Shown: piece after piece, positions 26,738 through 34,626 of the stretch
How the letters are laid out: every line of letters starts with the position of its first letter
Position numbering within the stretch: the stretch's first letter is position 1
Source: Haladaptatus pallidirubidus
Lineage (GTDB): Archaea; Halobacteriota; Halobacteria; Halobacteriales; Haladaptataceae
Length of the DNA: 64,000 nucleotides
Assembly (NCBI RefSeq): GCF_020700235.1
Contig: NZ_CP085303.1
Coordinates: forward strand, 186,001 to 250,000
Direction: 5' to 3'
Notes under the pieces: model-generated
Database searches by the model: none
The model's input: only the letters and a program-made list of their open reading frames with translations
Told to the model about the DNA's origin: nothing
Program-made: the position numbers and the translations under genes

Positions 26738-27328
26738 ATGAGTGCTACAAACGTCTCTACGGAAAATACAGAACAGGACAGCGTTAATACTGCGAATAGT
26801 ACTATTGAATTATCCAGAGATAAAATATTCCATATTCTTCAAACACCACGTCGGCGCTATATTCTCCGCTATCTCCAAGACCACGAAGGGTCTATTCAAA
26901 TGCGTGATGTTGCAGAGCAGGTGGCTGCATGGGAAAATAACACTTCAGTACAAGCCCTTTCGTCGAAAGAGCGTCAGCGTGTATATATTCCATTGTACCA
27001 GACCCACCTGCCAAAGCTTGATGAGGAAGGTATCATTGAGTATAATCAGAGTCGTGGAACGGTCAAACGAACCGAGGTAGCGAACCAATTTGATGAATAT
27101 CTTATTAGTAGTGAGATAAAAGATGCAGATGATGAAATAGATAGACCAATTTCCTGGAAGTCGTACTATTTTGGGGTTTCACTACTCAGTACATTTTTAC
27201 TTGCTGCTTCTTTTGTCGGCATACCCTTGTTTGCTACTCTCTCCCCTGTCGTCCTTGGTGGAAGCATCGTTACTATGTATTCGGCTGTAACATTTGCACA
27301 ACTTATCGCCGAGAGAAGCAAGAGGTAA
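26738..27328 (+). CDS. HTH membrane protein, DUF7344-type (paralogue)
   Basis: 196 residues, paralogous to 13227-13811. The conserved winged-helix region includes LSRDKIFHILQTPRRRYILRYL (split here), RDVAEQVAAWEN and HLPKLDEEGI. Two C-terminal membrane segments (about 138-158 and 164-186) follow. The two paralogues differ most in the N-terminal leader and in the membrane part, which suggests different partners with the same type of DNA contact. Confidence 0.75.
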   Translation: MSATNVSTENTEQDSVNTANSTIELSRDKIFHILQTPRRRYILRYLQDHEGSIQMRDVAEQVAAWENNTSVQALSSKERQRVYIPLYQTHLPKLDEEGIIEYNQSRGTVKRTEVANQFDEYLISSEIKDADDEIDRPISWKSYYFGVSLLSTFLLAASFVGIPLFATLSPVVLGGSIVTMYSAVTFAQLIAERSKR

Positions 27329-27381
27329 CGCAGCTTGTCCCGCATAGCGGTTATTCTAGATTAATGCTCATACTTTAGCCG

Positions 27382-27615
27382 TTACTTAATATCTGGAGTG
27401 ATTTCTATCTCCGGATTAGCCATTTTTTCTGTAATCTCGTTTGTGAGTATGAAAACCGAATCCCTATGAGCAGTTTTTGAACGGTGTATAGATGTTGGGT
27501 AAACCCCAGCATCTTCGTAGTTTTGAAGTTTGATTGTTTCATCGTTCCAAGCTTCATACTGGTCTTTTACTTCTATGAGCAGGCTATGAAGGTGGATCAA
27601 TTCTTGCTTTTTCAT
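27382..27615 (-). CDS. UPF0058 family protein
   Basis: 77 residues from the ATG at 27615 (MKKQELIHLHSLLIEV). UPF0058 proteins are short, helical and archaeal, with no settled function. The frame is open to 27672, but the conserved family start is MKKQELIHLH, also seen in the second copy at 34008. Confidence 0.85.
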   Translation of the reverse strand: MKKQELIHLHSLLIEVKDQYEAWNDETIKLQNYEDAGVYPTSIHRSKTAHRDSVFILTNEITEKMANPEIEITPDIK

Positions 27616-27831
27616 ATCATCGTTGAATAAGTGGCTTGGCCTTAATATCAGCTTGGGCCGTGTAGTAGACATATTTTATACCCATTTTAGAAAATCAAGA
27701 ACCAAAAGAATTGACGTACTATTGTTTTGAGCTGTCTATTATCAATTAAACATCATTCTTGAATCCGGTTTACAGTCGAATTAGGTGCATTATCATGCTA
27801 TTAACTAATACAGTGTAAACATAACACAGTG

Positions 27832-28137
27832 ATGACCATGTACGATTTGACTGGTTTCCAACGAGACCTGCTGTATGTCATCAACGGCTTGTCTGAACCA
27901 CACGGACTTGCCATTAAAGAAGAACTGGAAGACTATTACGAAAAAGATATTCATCATGGGCGACTCTATCCGAACCTGGATACTCTAGTCGATAAAGGAC
28001 TAGTCGAAAAAGGTCAGGTCGACCGTCGGACAAACTACTATACCCTAACTCGGCGCGGTCAGCGGGAAATCGAAGCGCGCAGCGAATGGGAAGCACAGTA
28101 CGTTGACGACAAAGAAGCGGTCGAGGCTTCGGACTGA
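27832..28137 (+). CDS. PadR family transcriptional regulator
   Basis: About 101 residues. It has the PadR winged-helix layout: YDLTGFQRDLLYVINGL, HGLAIKEELEDYY, then HHGRLYPNLDTLVDKGLVEK and RRTNYYTLTRRG. The GTG at 27829 is an alternative start. It lies upstream of tfb on the same strand, and a second PadR gene lies downstream, so the TFB gene is flanked by related regulators. Confidence 0.88.
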   Translation: MTMYDLTGFQRDLLYVINGLSEPHGLAIKEELEDYYEKDIHHGRLYPNLDTLVDKGLVEKGQVDRRTNYYTLTRRGQREIEARSEWEAQYVDDKEAVEASD

Positions 28138-28167
28138 CCCCGTACTCAGGACGAAGGAATTTATTTC

Positions 28168-28207
28168 TGGATTGTAGACGCTAAACCCCATCCTTTAAGG
28201 CGGGAGT
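28168..28207 (+). mobile_element. Degenerate mini-element between padR and tfb
   Basis: TGGATTGTAGACGCTAAACC joins directly to CCATCCTTTAAGGCGGGAGTAGCCAC. It is again a left end fused to a right-end hairpin, with a terminus resembling family 2 (AGCCAC). Confidence 0.5.
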
Positions 28208-28251
28208 AGCCACTTTGAGCATGCGAGTCATTCACACGGATCATCCGGGGG

Positions 28252-28259
28252 TTTAAATG
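28252..28259 (+). promoter_or_regulatory. Candidate TATA box of tfb
   Basis: TTTAAATG lies about 24-31 bp upstream of the tfb ATG at 28283, the spacing expected for a leaderless haloarchaeal transcript. Confidence 0.4.
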
Positions 28260-28282
28260 TTTGCTGTGAGTATAGAAGAACG

Positions 28283-29239
28283 ATGAAACGGTCCACTCGC
28301 CAACGGGAGCGCCGCGCGCAGCAAACCGAAACCGAAGAGGAGGGAGTCAAGAGCTGTCCCGAATGCGGGTCGGAAAACCTCGTTAATAGTGCAGATCAGT
28401 CCGAAATTGTTTGTGATGACTGTGGACTGGTCGTCGAAGAAGACCATGTCGACCGCGGGCCAGAGTGGCGCGCGTTCAACCACAGCGAGCGACAGAGTAA
28501 ATCTCGCGTGGGCGCACCGACCACGCAGACGATGCACGACAAAGGACTGACCACGACTATCGACTGGAAAAACCAAGACGCATATGGTCGGTCATTGTCG
28601 TCAGAAAAGCGCAGTCAGATGCATCGTCTGCGAAAATGGCAAGAGCGCATTCGAACGAAAGACGCAGGTGAGCGAAATCTTCAGTTCGCACTCTCTGAAA
28701 TCGATCGAATGGCTTCCGCACTTGGTGTTCCCCGATCGGTACGTGAAGTTGCCTCAGTTATTTATCGGCGAGCACTCTCCGAGGATCTCATCCGCGGACG
28801 CTCTATTGAGGGCGTTGCAACGAGTACACTGTACGCTGCCTGTCGCCAGGAAGGGATCCCACGAAGTCTCGAAGAGGTCGCAGACGTCTCTCGAGTAAAT
28901 CAAAAGGAGATTGGGCGGACATACCGCTACATCTCACAAGAACTTGGACTGGAGATGAAGCCAGTCGATCCCAAACAGTATGTTCCTCGATTCTGCTCGG
29001 ATCTTAATGTCACAGAAGAAGTTCAATCGAAAGCAAACGAAATCATCGATACGACTGCAGAGCAGGGACTGCTCTCGGGTAAGTCACCAACCGGTTATGC
29101 TGCCGCTGCCATTTATGCTGCCTCGCTGTTGTGCAACGAGAAGAAAACTCAACGCGAGGTTGCTGACGTCGCACAGGTGACTGAAGTTACCATTCGCAAT
29201 CGGTATCAAGAGCAGATCGAGGCGCTTGGAATCCACTGA
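28283..29239 (+). CDS. tfb: Transcription initiation factor IIB (TFB)
   Basis: Recruits RNA polymerase to TATA/TBP-bound promoters. The zinc ribbon has Cys25, Cys28, Cys44 and Cys47 (CPECG and CDDCG). The B-reader/linker follows (GPEWRAFN, then RVGAPTT), and two cyclin-like repeats occupy about residues 115-215 and 220-318, with the second ending VTEVTIRNRYQEQIEAL. Length (318) is standard. Haloarchaea have several TFBs with different promoter sets; which one this is cannot be told. It is flanked by two PadR genes. Confidence 0.95.
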   Translation: MKRSTRQRERRAQQTETEEEGVKSCPECGSENLVNSADQSEIVCDDCGLVVEEDHVDRGPEWRAFNHSERQSKSRVGAPTTQTMHDKGLTTTIDWKNQDAYGRSLSSEKRSQMHRLRKWQERIRTKDAGERNLQFALSEIDRMASALGVPRSVREVASVIYRRALSEDLIRGRSIEGVATSTLYAACRQEGIPRSLEEVADVSRVNQKEIGRTYRYISQELGLEMKPVDPKQYVPRFCSDLNVTEEVQSKANEIIDTTAEQGLLSGKSPTGYAAAAIYAASLLCNEKKTQREVADVAQVTEVTIRNRYQEQIEALGIH

Positions 29240-29301
29240 GAATTTAAGCATCGTCTTGTTCAATCGTTTCTCTGCAAGCTGGTTACAATCCAATTTTAAC
29301 G

Positions 29302-29693
29302 TTAGCTGAACTGCAGGCGGGTAAGCCCCCTTCCGCAACGAGTGAAGTGAGTAAGAGGGATACCCCTGCCGTCTTTGTTGTACTTACACGGACAATAACT
29401 TGATATGCTATCCCACGAACGCAGGTCGTGTGAGCAATAATAGGTGGAATTGAAACCCGCAACGCCACCCACGCACTGCGCAGTGCAGAACCATCGGTAT
29501 GGGACGGGCTGAATCCACGTCTTCGAAGACTGGGACCGCTGTGGATTCCCAGTGAATCTGTACGCCGCGTCGGTGAACAAGAAAGCCTCCACCGCAAGAA
29601 GTATGAGCTGGTTGATATCCCCTGCCCTCAAGGGCGAGGCTTTCTCGCCTGCAATTCACGTAACCCCGCACGCGGTAGGTGGGAGTAGTTCAC
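29302..29693 (+). mobile_element. Non-autonomous element, family 2, copy d, with nested insertion
   Basis: Follows TTAG; starts CTGAACTGCAGGCGGG and ends GGAGTAGTTCAC. It aligns along most of its length with 9200-9547 and 11530-11877, but is about 45 bp longer because a 48-bp mini-element is nested at 29612-29659. No protein is encoded. Confidence 0.8.
29612..29659 (-). mobile_element. Mini-element of 48 bp, copy 3, nested
   Basis: Minus-strand sequence starts GTGAATTGCAGGCGAGAAAG right after TTAC and ends GGGGATATCAA. The uninterrupted sister elements read GGGGTTAC followed by TCACCCC at this position, so the insertion site and lack of target duplication can be read directly. Confidence 0.8.
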
Positions 29694-29829
29694 ATCCACT
29701 GAGCAATCAAAACCAATTCCATTATTAAAATTACAAATACCGGGGGTTGTGGCACCATTCTCTGCGATAAGATAATAGTAGATATATAATATTCGCAACA
29801 GAGGACATAAATATTGTCCTAAGTAGGAA

Positions 29830-29838
29830 GTTTTATAT
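29830..29838 (+). promoter_or_regulatory. Candidate TATA box of the second padR
   Basis: GTTTTATAT lies about 32-38 bp before the ATG at 29870, at the upper limit for a leaderless or short-leader transcript. Confidence 0.4.
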
Positions 29839-29869
29839 CCTTTGTCAAATAATATCATGACTAGATTCC

Positions 29870-30226
29870 ATGTCAAAGGCAAAAACAGTAACCGACACAT
29901 CCACGGAGCGCGATTTGACTGCATTCCAACAGAACGTTCTACTCGTTCTGGCTGAGGAGTCTCGATACGGTCTTGCAATCAAACGTGAGCTAGAAAGTTT
30001 CTATGATGAGGAAGTAAATCACGGCCGTTTATACCCCAACCTTGATACGCTTATCGAGCTTGGATTAGCGGAAAAAAGTGAACTTGACAAGCGAACAAAT
30101 GAGTATTCCATTACCGAAGATGGAATTGCTGCCCTGCTTGACTTGTTCGAATGGCGGTTCCAGAAGTTCATAACGGATGATGAGCGCGCAGAGCAAATTC
30201 AGAAGCTATTCGAAGCGCAGCACTGA
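29870..30226 (+). CDS. PadR family transcriptional regulator (second)
   Basis: 118 residues. Core motifs are LTAFQQNVLLVLAEE, YGLAIKRELESFYDEE, NHGRLYPNLDTLIELGLAEK (split here) and RTNEYSITEDG. It is similar to 27832-28137 but has a longer N-terminal leader and a C-terminal helix (RAEQIQKLFEAQH). The gap between this gene and tfb holds family-2 copy d. Confidence 0.88.
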   Translation: MSKAKTVTDTSTERDLTAFQQNVLLVLAEESRYGLAIKRELESFYDEEVNHGRLYPNLDTLIELGLAEKSELDKRTNEYSITEDGIAALLDLFEWRFQKFITDDERAEQIQKLFEAQH

Positions 30227-30389
30227 CCTCTTTCACGATTAAGTCGTGAGGTTCTTCCTAAGGGTAGCCCCCAGAATTTTGTGAACTCTCAGGGTCAACG
30301 ATCCGGTTCTTGACCGCGTTAATATCTCAATCCAGCTCTACCGGTCGTGTGGGGATCCTCGTCATCTACGGTGGGTAGATATTAAGTTA

Positions 30390-30833
30390 CTACTCGATTT
30401 TAAAAAGAAGATCTCTAATTTCCTCACCATCCATTCCATCGAGTGCATCGAGTCCAGCTTGTACGACTAATGGATAGAAATGTCTATTTTTCTCCAACTC
30501 ATCCCCAAATGAGCGTTCATACTCCAAATTGAGCTCTTTATACCGAAAATCCAGCTCCGATCGCTGATTTTCTGGGAGATACATATATGTCCCAACCTGT
30601 GTATCTTTCACGCTCATTGGTTTGGACGGTTTAGACGAATTTGATGGTTCGTCTGTTTCGGACGTCTCTACATGTTCATCAGAAGTAGCTGATTCTATTC
30701 CTGTATCTGATGTTGATTGTTGTTCACTGTCTGTGGAATTCGACAATTCAGATTCAGTATTGCGTTCAGATTGTTGATCACGTTGCTTGCGACGTCGTCG
30801 ACGAAGACGGTCAGCTCTGCTTTCGTCGCTCAT
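30390..30833 (-). CDS. Partner protein of ParA (putative centromere-binding)
   Basis: 147 residues. The N-terminus is basic (RADRLRRRRRKQRDQQ), then ~50 residues of Ser/Thr/Glu low complexity, then a conserved-looking helical domain from about residue 80 (MSVKDTQVGTYMYLPENQR, RHFYPLVVQAGLDALDG). It overlaps the upstream parA gene by 4 bp (ATGA). This is the usual layout of small ParB-like partners in haloarchaeal plasmid partition operons. No ParB nuclease or HTH domain is visible. Confidence 0.65.
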   Translation of the reverse strand: MSDESRADRLRRRRRKQRDQQSERNTESELSNSTDSEQQSTSDTGIESATSDEHVETSETDEPSNSSKPSKPMSVKDTQVGTYMYLPENQRSELDFRYKELNLEYERSFGDELEKNRHFYPLVVQAGLDALDGMDGEEIRDLLFKIE

Positions 30834-31621
30834 GCTGTCACCTCAACAAGTCCGAAACGTCGTTCTAAGTCTTCGGCGATAGCAAGGAATTCCGCGCTCA
30901 TGTCGCATTCTTCTTCGAATTCAAAGACTGAACAACCAGCAGAAAACGCTCGTTGGAGTGTAACGCGCTTTCGGATTTCCCATACTGGGATGTCGGAAAA
31001 TGCCTCCTCAAACCATGCGAGCATCGATTTTGCCTCATTTGTTGTTTCGATGCGGTTAGCTACGACACCAAGATCACGAATGTGCGTATCATACTCTGCT
31101 TCTAATACTTCTATTTGATCGAACAGGATTTCGAGCGCGCGTTTGCTTGTCGATTCGGCCAAGGCAGGAATAAGAACATTTCCAGCAGTTAACAGTGCGT
31201 TGTCAGTAAGATTACCGAGATAGGGGGGACAGTCAATAATAATGACGTCATATTCAGCGTTGAGACTATCAATAACTTGTTCCAAACGTTCCCGGCCTCG
31301 CATAGCCATTGTGAGCTCGGGCTCAATGCTAGTCATATCAATATTACTCGGGAGAACGTCCATTTCTGAGTGAGACACGATGAGTGAATCGATATCTTCA
31401 CGTGCCTTGTGGTCAGTCAGTGCATCAAATAGAGTCGGTGGTTGAGCTTCGTATTCCTCTTCTAATCCTAATCCTTCGGTGGCGTTTCCTTGTGGATCAA
31501 GGTCAATAAAGAGCACATTATGCTCCAAGCGGTTCAACGCTCCCGCGATGTTAATTGCAACAGTAGTCTTTCCAACCCCTCCTTTTTGATTTGAGATGGC
31601 GATTTTAGCCGTATCGGGCAT
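30830..31621 (-). CDS. parA: ParA family partition ATPase
   Basis: 263 residues from the ATG at 31621. The deviant Walker A KGGVGKTT (residues 13-20) with both Lys residues, Walker A' in FIDLDPQGNATEGLGL, and Walker B in VIIIDCPPYLG are all present. It drives segregation of a replicon or positioning of cargo. With the overlapping downstream gene it forms a plasmid-type partition pair, which hints that the window lies on a plasmid, megaplasmid or integrated plasmid. No replication gene is visible here. Confidence 0.88.
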   Translation of the reverse strand: MPDTAKIAISNQKGGVGKTTVAINIAGALNRLEHNVLFIDLDPQGNATEGLGLEEEYEAQPPTLFDALTDHKAREDIDSLIVSHSEMDVLPSNIDMTSIEPELTMAMRGRERLEQVIDSLNAEYDVIIIDCPPYLGNLTDNALLTAGNVLIPALAESTSKRALEILFDQIEVLEAEYDTHIRDLGVVANRIETTNEAKSMLAWFEEAFSDIPVWEIRKRVTLQRAFSAGCSVFEFEEECDMSAEFLAIAEDLERRFGLVEVTA

Positions 31622-31824
31622 ACGAATCATCAAAACCGTCCAAATTATATAAAACTGCGTCAGACATTCGGAAATAACTGCAGATGTATTGATAGAGGCG
31701 CTAAAACGCTGGTTTACAGATGAAGCAAAATTAGTTTGTACATCAAAACCGAAGTCACTGCCCTATATTTTGATAGCAAAACTAGTATGGATCGTTTTGC
31801 TAGCCAAAATAAAATACGTCTCTA

Positions 31825-32070
31825 TCACACGGAACGCGTCCGTCGATCCAATGCTGCGACAAGCGTTCCAGTAGCAATCATCAGCACACCAAGTGCAAAG
31901 AGTACAAAGGGTGGATTGAAATCAGGAAAAGAGATACTGAATAGTAACAGAGCCCCTACTACTATTAGGACTAGACCTCCCCAGAACCGTCTCGATTGGC
32001 CAAACATCCATTGAATTACATCATCTATTGGTATAAATTGACCGGGAAATATCAACCATATGAAAACCAA
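31825..32070 (-). CDS. Small membrane protein, unknown
   Basis: 81 residues with two membrane segments (about 29-45 and 53-72) after a W/F-rich leader. An alternative Met is not obvious. No family is recognised. It lies alone between parA and transposon debris. Confidence 0.5.
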   Translation of the reverse strand: MVFIWLIFPGQFIPIDDVIQWMFGQSRRFWGGLVLIVVGALLLFSISFPDFNPPFVLFALGVLMIATGTLVAALDRRTRSV

Positions 32071-32269
32071 TTGTTGATTGATATCGTTATCTTACCGAGT
32101 TGACTCCTCCCGTACCCATAATTGCGGGAATTTAACCAGAGGATTTCAGGCCATCCGAGACGACCTGACGGTTTCAAGACGCCTACTCCTCATATGTATC
32201 TTGCTGGGTGTCAGCGTCGACTTAGATATTTTGTGACATCCTCGCTCGCGCCCTAAAGGACGGGGCTTC

Positions 32270-33535
32270 CTACAAGGGAGGCCTCGCGTTGGAGGCTTCA
32301 GGACGGAAACGCCGCAAGCGTTGTCTATCCGGATTTCGGACTCGGCGTGCGGTGCCCTGTGGCGCTGCCACAAGCACTCCCATCCAGTGGCGTTCATCGT
32401 CCGTCGATTTCAACGCCAGACTCTCATCCCACGGGTTGAGGCGGCCAGCAATGTTCGCCGCCGCGTTGATGTCCGCTTGATACTCCGAAACCCAACACTC
32501 ACCGTTCGTACACTGGAACGTTGCTTGCGACAACCGCGAACCAAGGTGGCCGCACTCGTGGCACGTCTGGCTGGTGTACGCCGGGTTCACGAACCGCACC
32601 GAAATGTCCGCTTCGAGGGCTTTGTCTTCGATACGTCCGGTGAGACGTGCAAATGCCCAGTTGTGCAACCGGCGGTTCATCCACTTGCCGTAATCCAGAT
32701 ACTCACGGATGTACGAAAGATCTTCGAGGACAATAACCGGATTTTCGAACTTCCGGGTGTACTCGACGGCCTGCCGAGACGCTTTCTCGACAATATCTGT
32801 GAGCGCGTTCTGGTAGTGGTCGAATCGATCGTCAATTCGCCAGTCGGCGTCACGTTGTTGAAGACGTCGAAGGGTTGTGAACATCTCCTTGCGGAGGTGT
32901 CGTGCCTGCCCGCAGTTGAACAGCATTGGTTGGGTTGGAGTATCGTCCTAGCAGGCACAGCTCGTCAGGAGTTTGGATTCACCGATGTCGAATCCAATCG
33001 GCGTTGGGTTATCCGGTTCGTCTGGTTCCGCGACCGCGTACTCGATGGTGACGTGCAGAACCCAGCTCGTGCGGTGTTCTTGCAGTCGGAACTCTCCAAC
33101 TGTTACATCGTCGTTGAGCAGGTCCGTCCACAACTCGCGTTGGGCGGGGTTGATACGGAGCGGAATCCAGAAGGCGTTGTTACATTCAGCCTGTGGAACG
33201 CGCCAGCAGAACTTGTGCGTTCGGTCCTCGGAGTGGTCGAGCTTCCATCCACGGTTCGTGAACCGAACATGGTGGTTGTTTTCGAGTTCCGATGCGTTGA
33301 ACGTCCGACGAAGTTGCGGGACGTATTTCTTGAGCGCGTCTTTTGCGTAGGACGTGAGTGTGTACGGTGTGACGATATCGTTGACTGCCGTTTGCGTATC
33401 CGCGCCACTTTCGAAGGAATCCGCGAGGGCACGACGGTACGTCGCCACGGTACGCTGAAGCCGGTGTTCTTTGTGTGCTGTGGGTGGCGCGAGTGAGGCT
33501 TGGAGCGTTTTCGTGGCGGTAGTTTCGGCGGTCAT
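32270..33535 (-). pseudogene. tnpB: TnpB (RNA-guided endonuclease) with a nonsense codon
   Basis: From ATG 33535 (MTAETTATKTL) the frame encodes the N-terminal half through the first RuvC motif IGFDIGESKLL. It then meets an in-frame TAG at 32948-32950 and stays in the same frame (DDTPTQPMLF...), with the catalytic Glu region VLEDLSYIRE, zinc ribbon CHECGHLG, and the last Asp in YQADINAAANIAG. By alignment with the intact TnpB at 36754 the stop replaces a Lys codon (SCAC-stop-DDTP against GCAL-K-RNTP), so a single AAG to TAG change explains it. Everything else looks functional. Confidence 0.85.
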
Positions 33536-33593
33536 TCGACAGTGCAAGATACAATCCGAAGATACATAAGAGTATAAAATATATACCCAATGT

Positions 33594-33734
33594 ATGACCA
33601 AAAGCATCCATATCAGAATAGACGAAGACCAGTACGACGAACTAAGCGACTTCAAAGACCGAAGAGGATACACATGGAAAGGATTACTGCTCGAAGGCTA
33701 CCGCGCCCTCGACACCGACGATACGACCGAGTAG
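33594..33734 (+). CDS. Small ribbon-helix-helix-like ORF divergent from tnpB
   Basis: 46 residues (MTKSIHIRIDEDQYDELSDF, then a second helix GYTWKGLLLEGYRAL). A beta strand and two helices match the ribbon-helix-helix plan of CopG/Arc-type DNA-binding proteins. It starts 58 bp from the tnpB start on the opposite strand, with a TATA-like TATAAAATATATA between. A similar small ORF is in the same place beside the intact tnpB at 37989. An autoregulator of the element is inferred. Confidence 0.6.
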   Translation: MTKSIHIRIDEDQYDELSDFKDRRGYTWKGLLLEGYRALDTDDTTE

Positions 33735-34007
33735 GACAGACCGCCGAGTGAAACGCGTGTAAGCTGCCCAGCTAACCGAACGCAACTCCTCTCCGCCGAA
33801 AACGGCGGAATTTCCTTGCTACCACACAGATGAACAGTGAATACGTCCCGTCTTGCGAACACACCAAGCAACTGAATGAATAATAAAGATATTTTATTGA
33901 TTATGGTATGATATAGTAGTAAATCGGTTATCGCTCTAATTGGTGTTTCGTGTGGCAATGGGACTCAAAGTAATACTATAGGGCTTCGGTCAGTAGTTGA
34001 CTTCGCG

Positions 34008-34244
34008 ATGAAAAAACAAGAGCTCATTCACTTGCACGGACTGCTTTCAGAAGTACGAGACCGATTCGAAAGACAAACTGATTCTCCACTTGATTTTTCA
34101 AACTATACTAACCAAACTACACGACCTACCTCTATTCACCACTCGAAAAACGACCACCGCGAAGCAGTACTTACCTTAGCTAACGGTCTCACTACTCAAA
34201 TGATGGATACTGAGTCAGAGACTGTCGTTCCTCACGCTGACTGA
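34008..34244 (+). CDS. UPF0058 family protein (second copy)
   Basis: 78 residues, MKKQELIHLHGLLSEVRDRF. Similar to 27382-27615 across its length, including SIHHSKNDHREAVLTLANGL. Function is unknown. It stands alone upstream of mobile-element sequence. Confidence 0.85.
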   Translation: MKKQELIHLHGLLSEVRDRFERQTDSPLDFSNYTNQTTRPTSIHHSKNDHREAVLTLANGLTTQMMDTESETVVPHAD

Positions 34245-34616
34245 ATCTTTAGAATTAGAACTCACATCCATAATAACCACAAGCGTTGGTACCCGTAGAG
34301 ATCTAGACTGTTGACTTGAATGTAGGTGCTAAAATATCGCCTTTTAGCGCGGGGTATAGTTTCGTCTTAATCCATTCAAACGCGCTTTTCGATAGTCTCT
34401 GGTACTTTCCCGTGTACAATCCTCACGCTTTAGCGTGCAGAGAATGTCATAATGAGAAACCGCGATGTTTCTGTTTTAAGATCTGCACGACACTTCATCA
34501 CGCGTTGTCATTATTTTCGCAGTTGCTTAATTCATACTTTCTGTGAGAGTTTCCGTTGCTCCCGTTCCAAGCGTTGCGTTAATCGTTTACAAAAAAGGCC
34601 CTAGCGCCTGTATTCA
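34245..34616. other. Intergenic stretch with mobile-element ends
   Basis: A degenerate mini-element begins at about 34315 (TTGA, CTTGAATGTAGGTGCTAAAA, then CGCCTTTTAGCGCGGGG). On the minus strand, TTTAG followed by CTGAATACAGGCGCTAGG at about 34602-34620 is a family-2 left end just beside the GntP stop codon. No gene is visible. Confidence 0.5.
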
Positions 34617-34626
34617 GCTAAACAAG

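Larger units (their letters stand above)
32233..33840 (-). mobile_element. Decayed IS1341-like element (tnpB plus small divergent ORF)
   Basis: The right end on the minus strand has a hairpin (CCCGTCCTTTAGGGCG) and stops GATGTCAC at 32233. The left part has a hairpin CCGCCGTTTTCGGCGG near 33795-33815. Between them lie a nonsense-mutated tnpB and a small divergent ORF. The layout matches the intact unit at 36685-38246. The left boundary is approximate. Confidence 0.65.

Noticed and set aside
32321..33496. Plus-strand frame of 391 codons over the decayed tnpB
   Set aside because: Antisense of the TnpB coding sequence, Arg/Val-rich.
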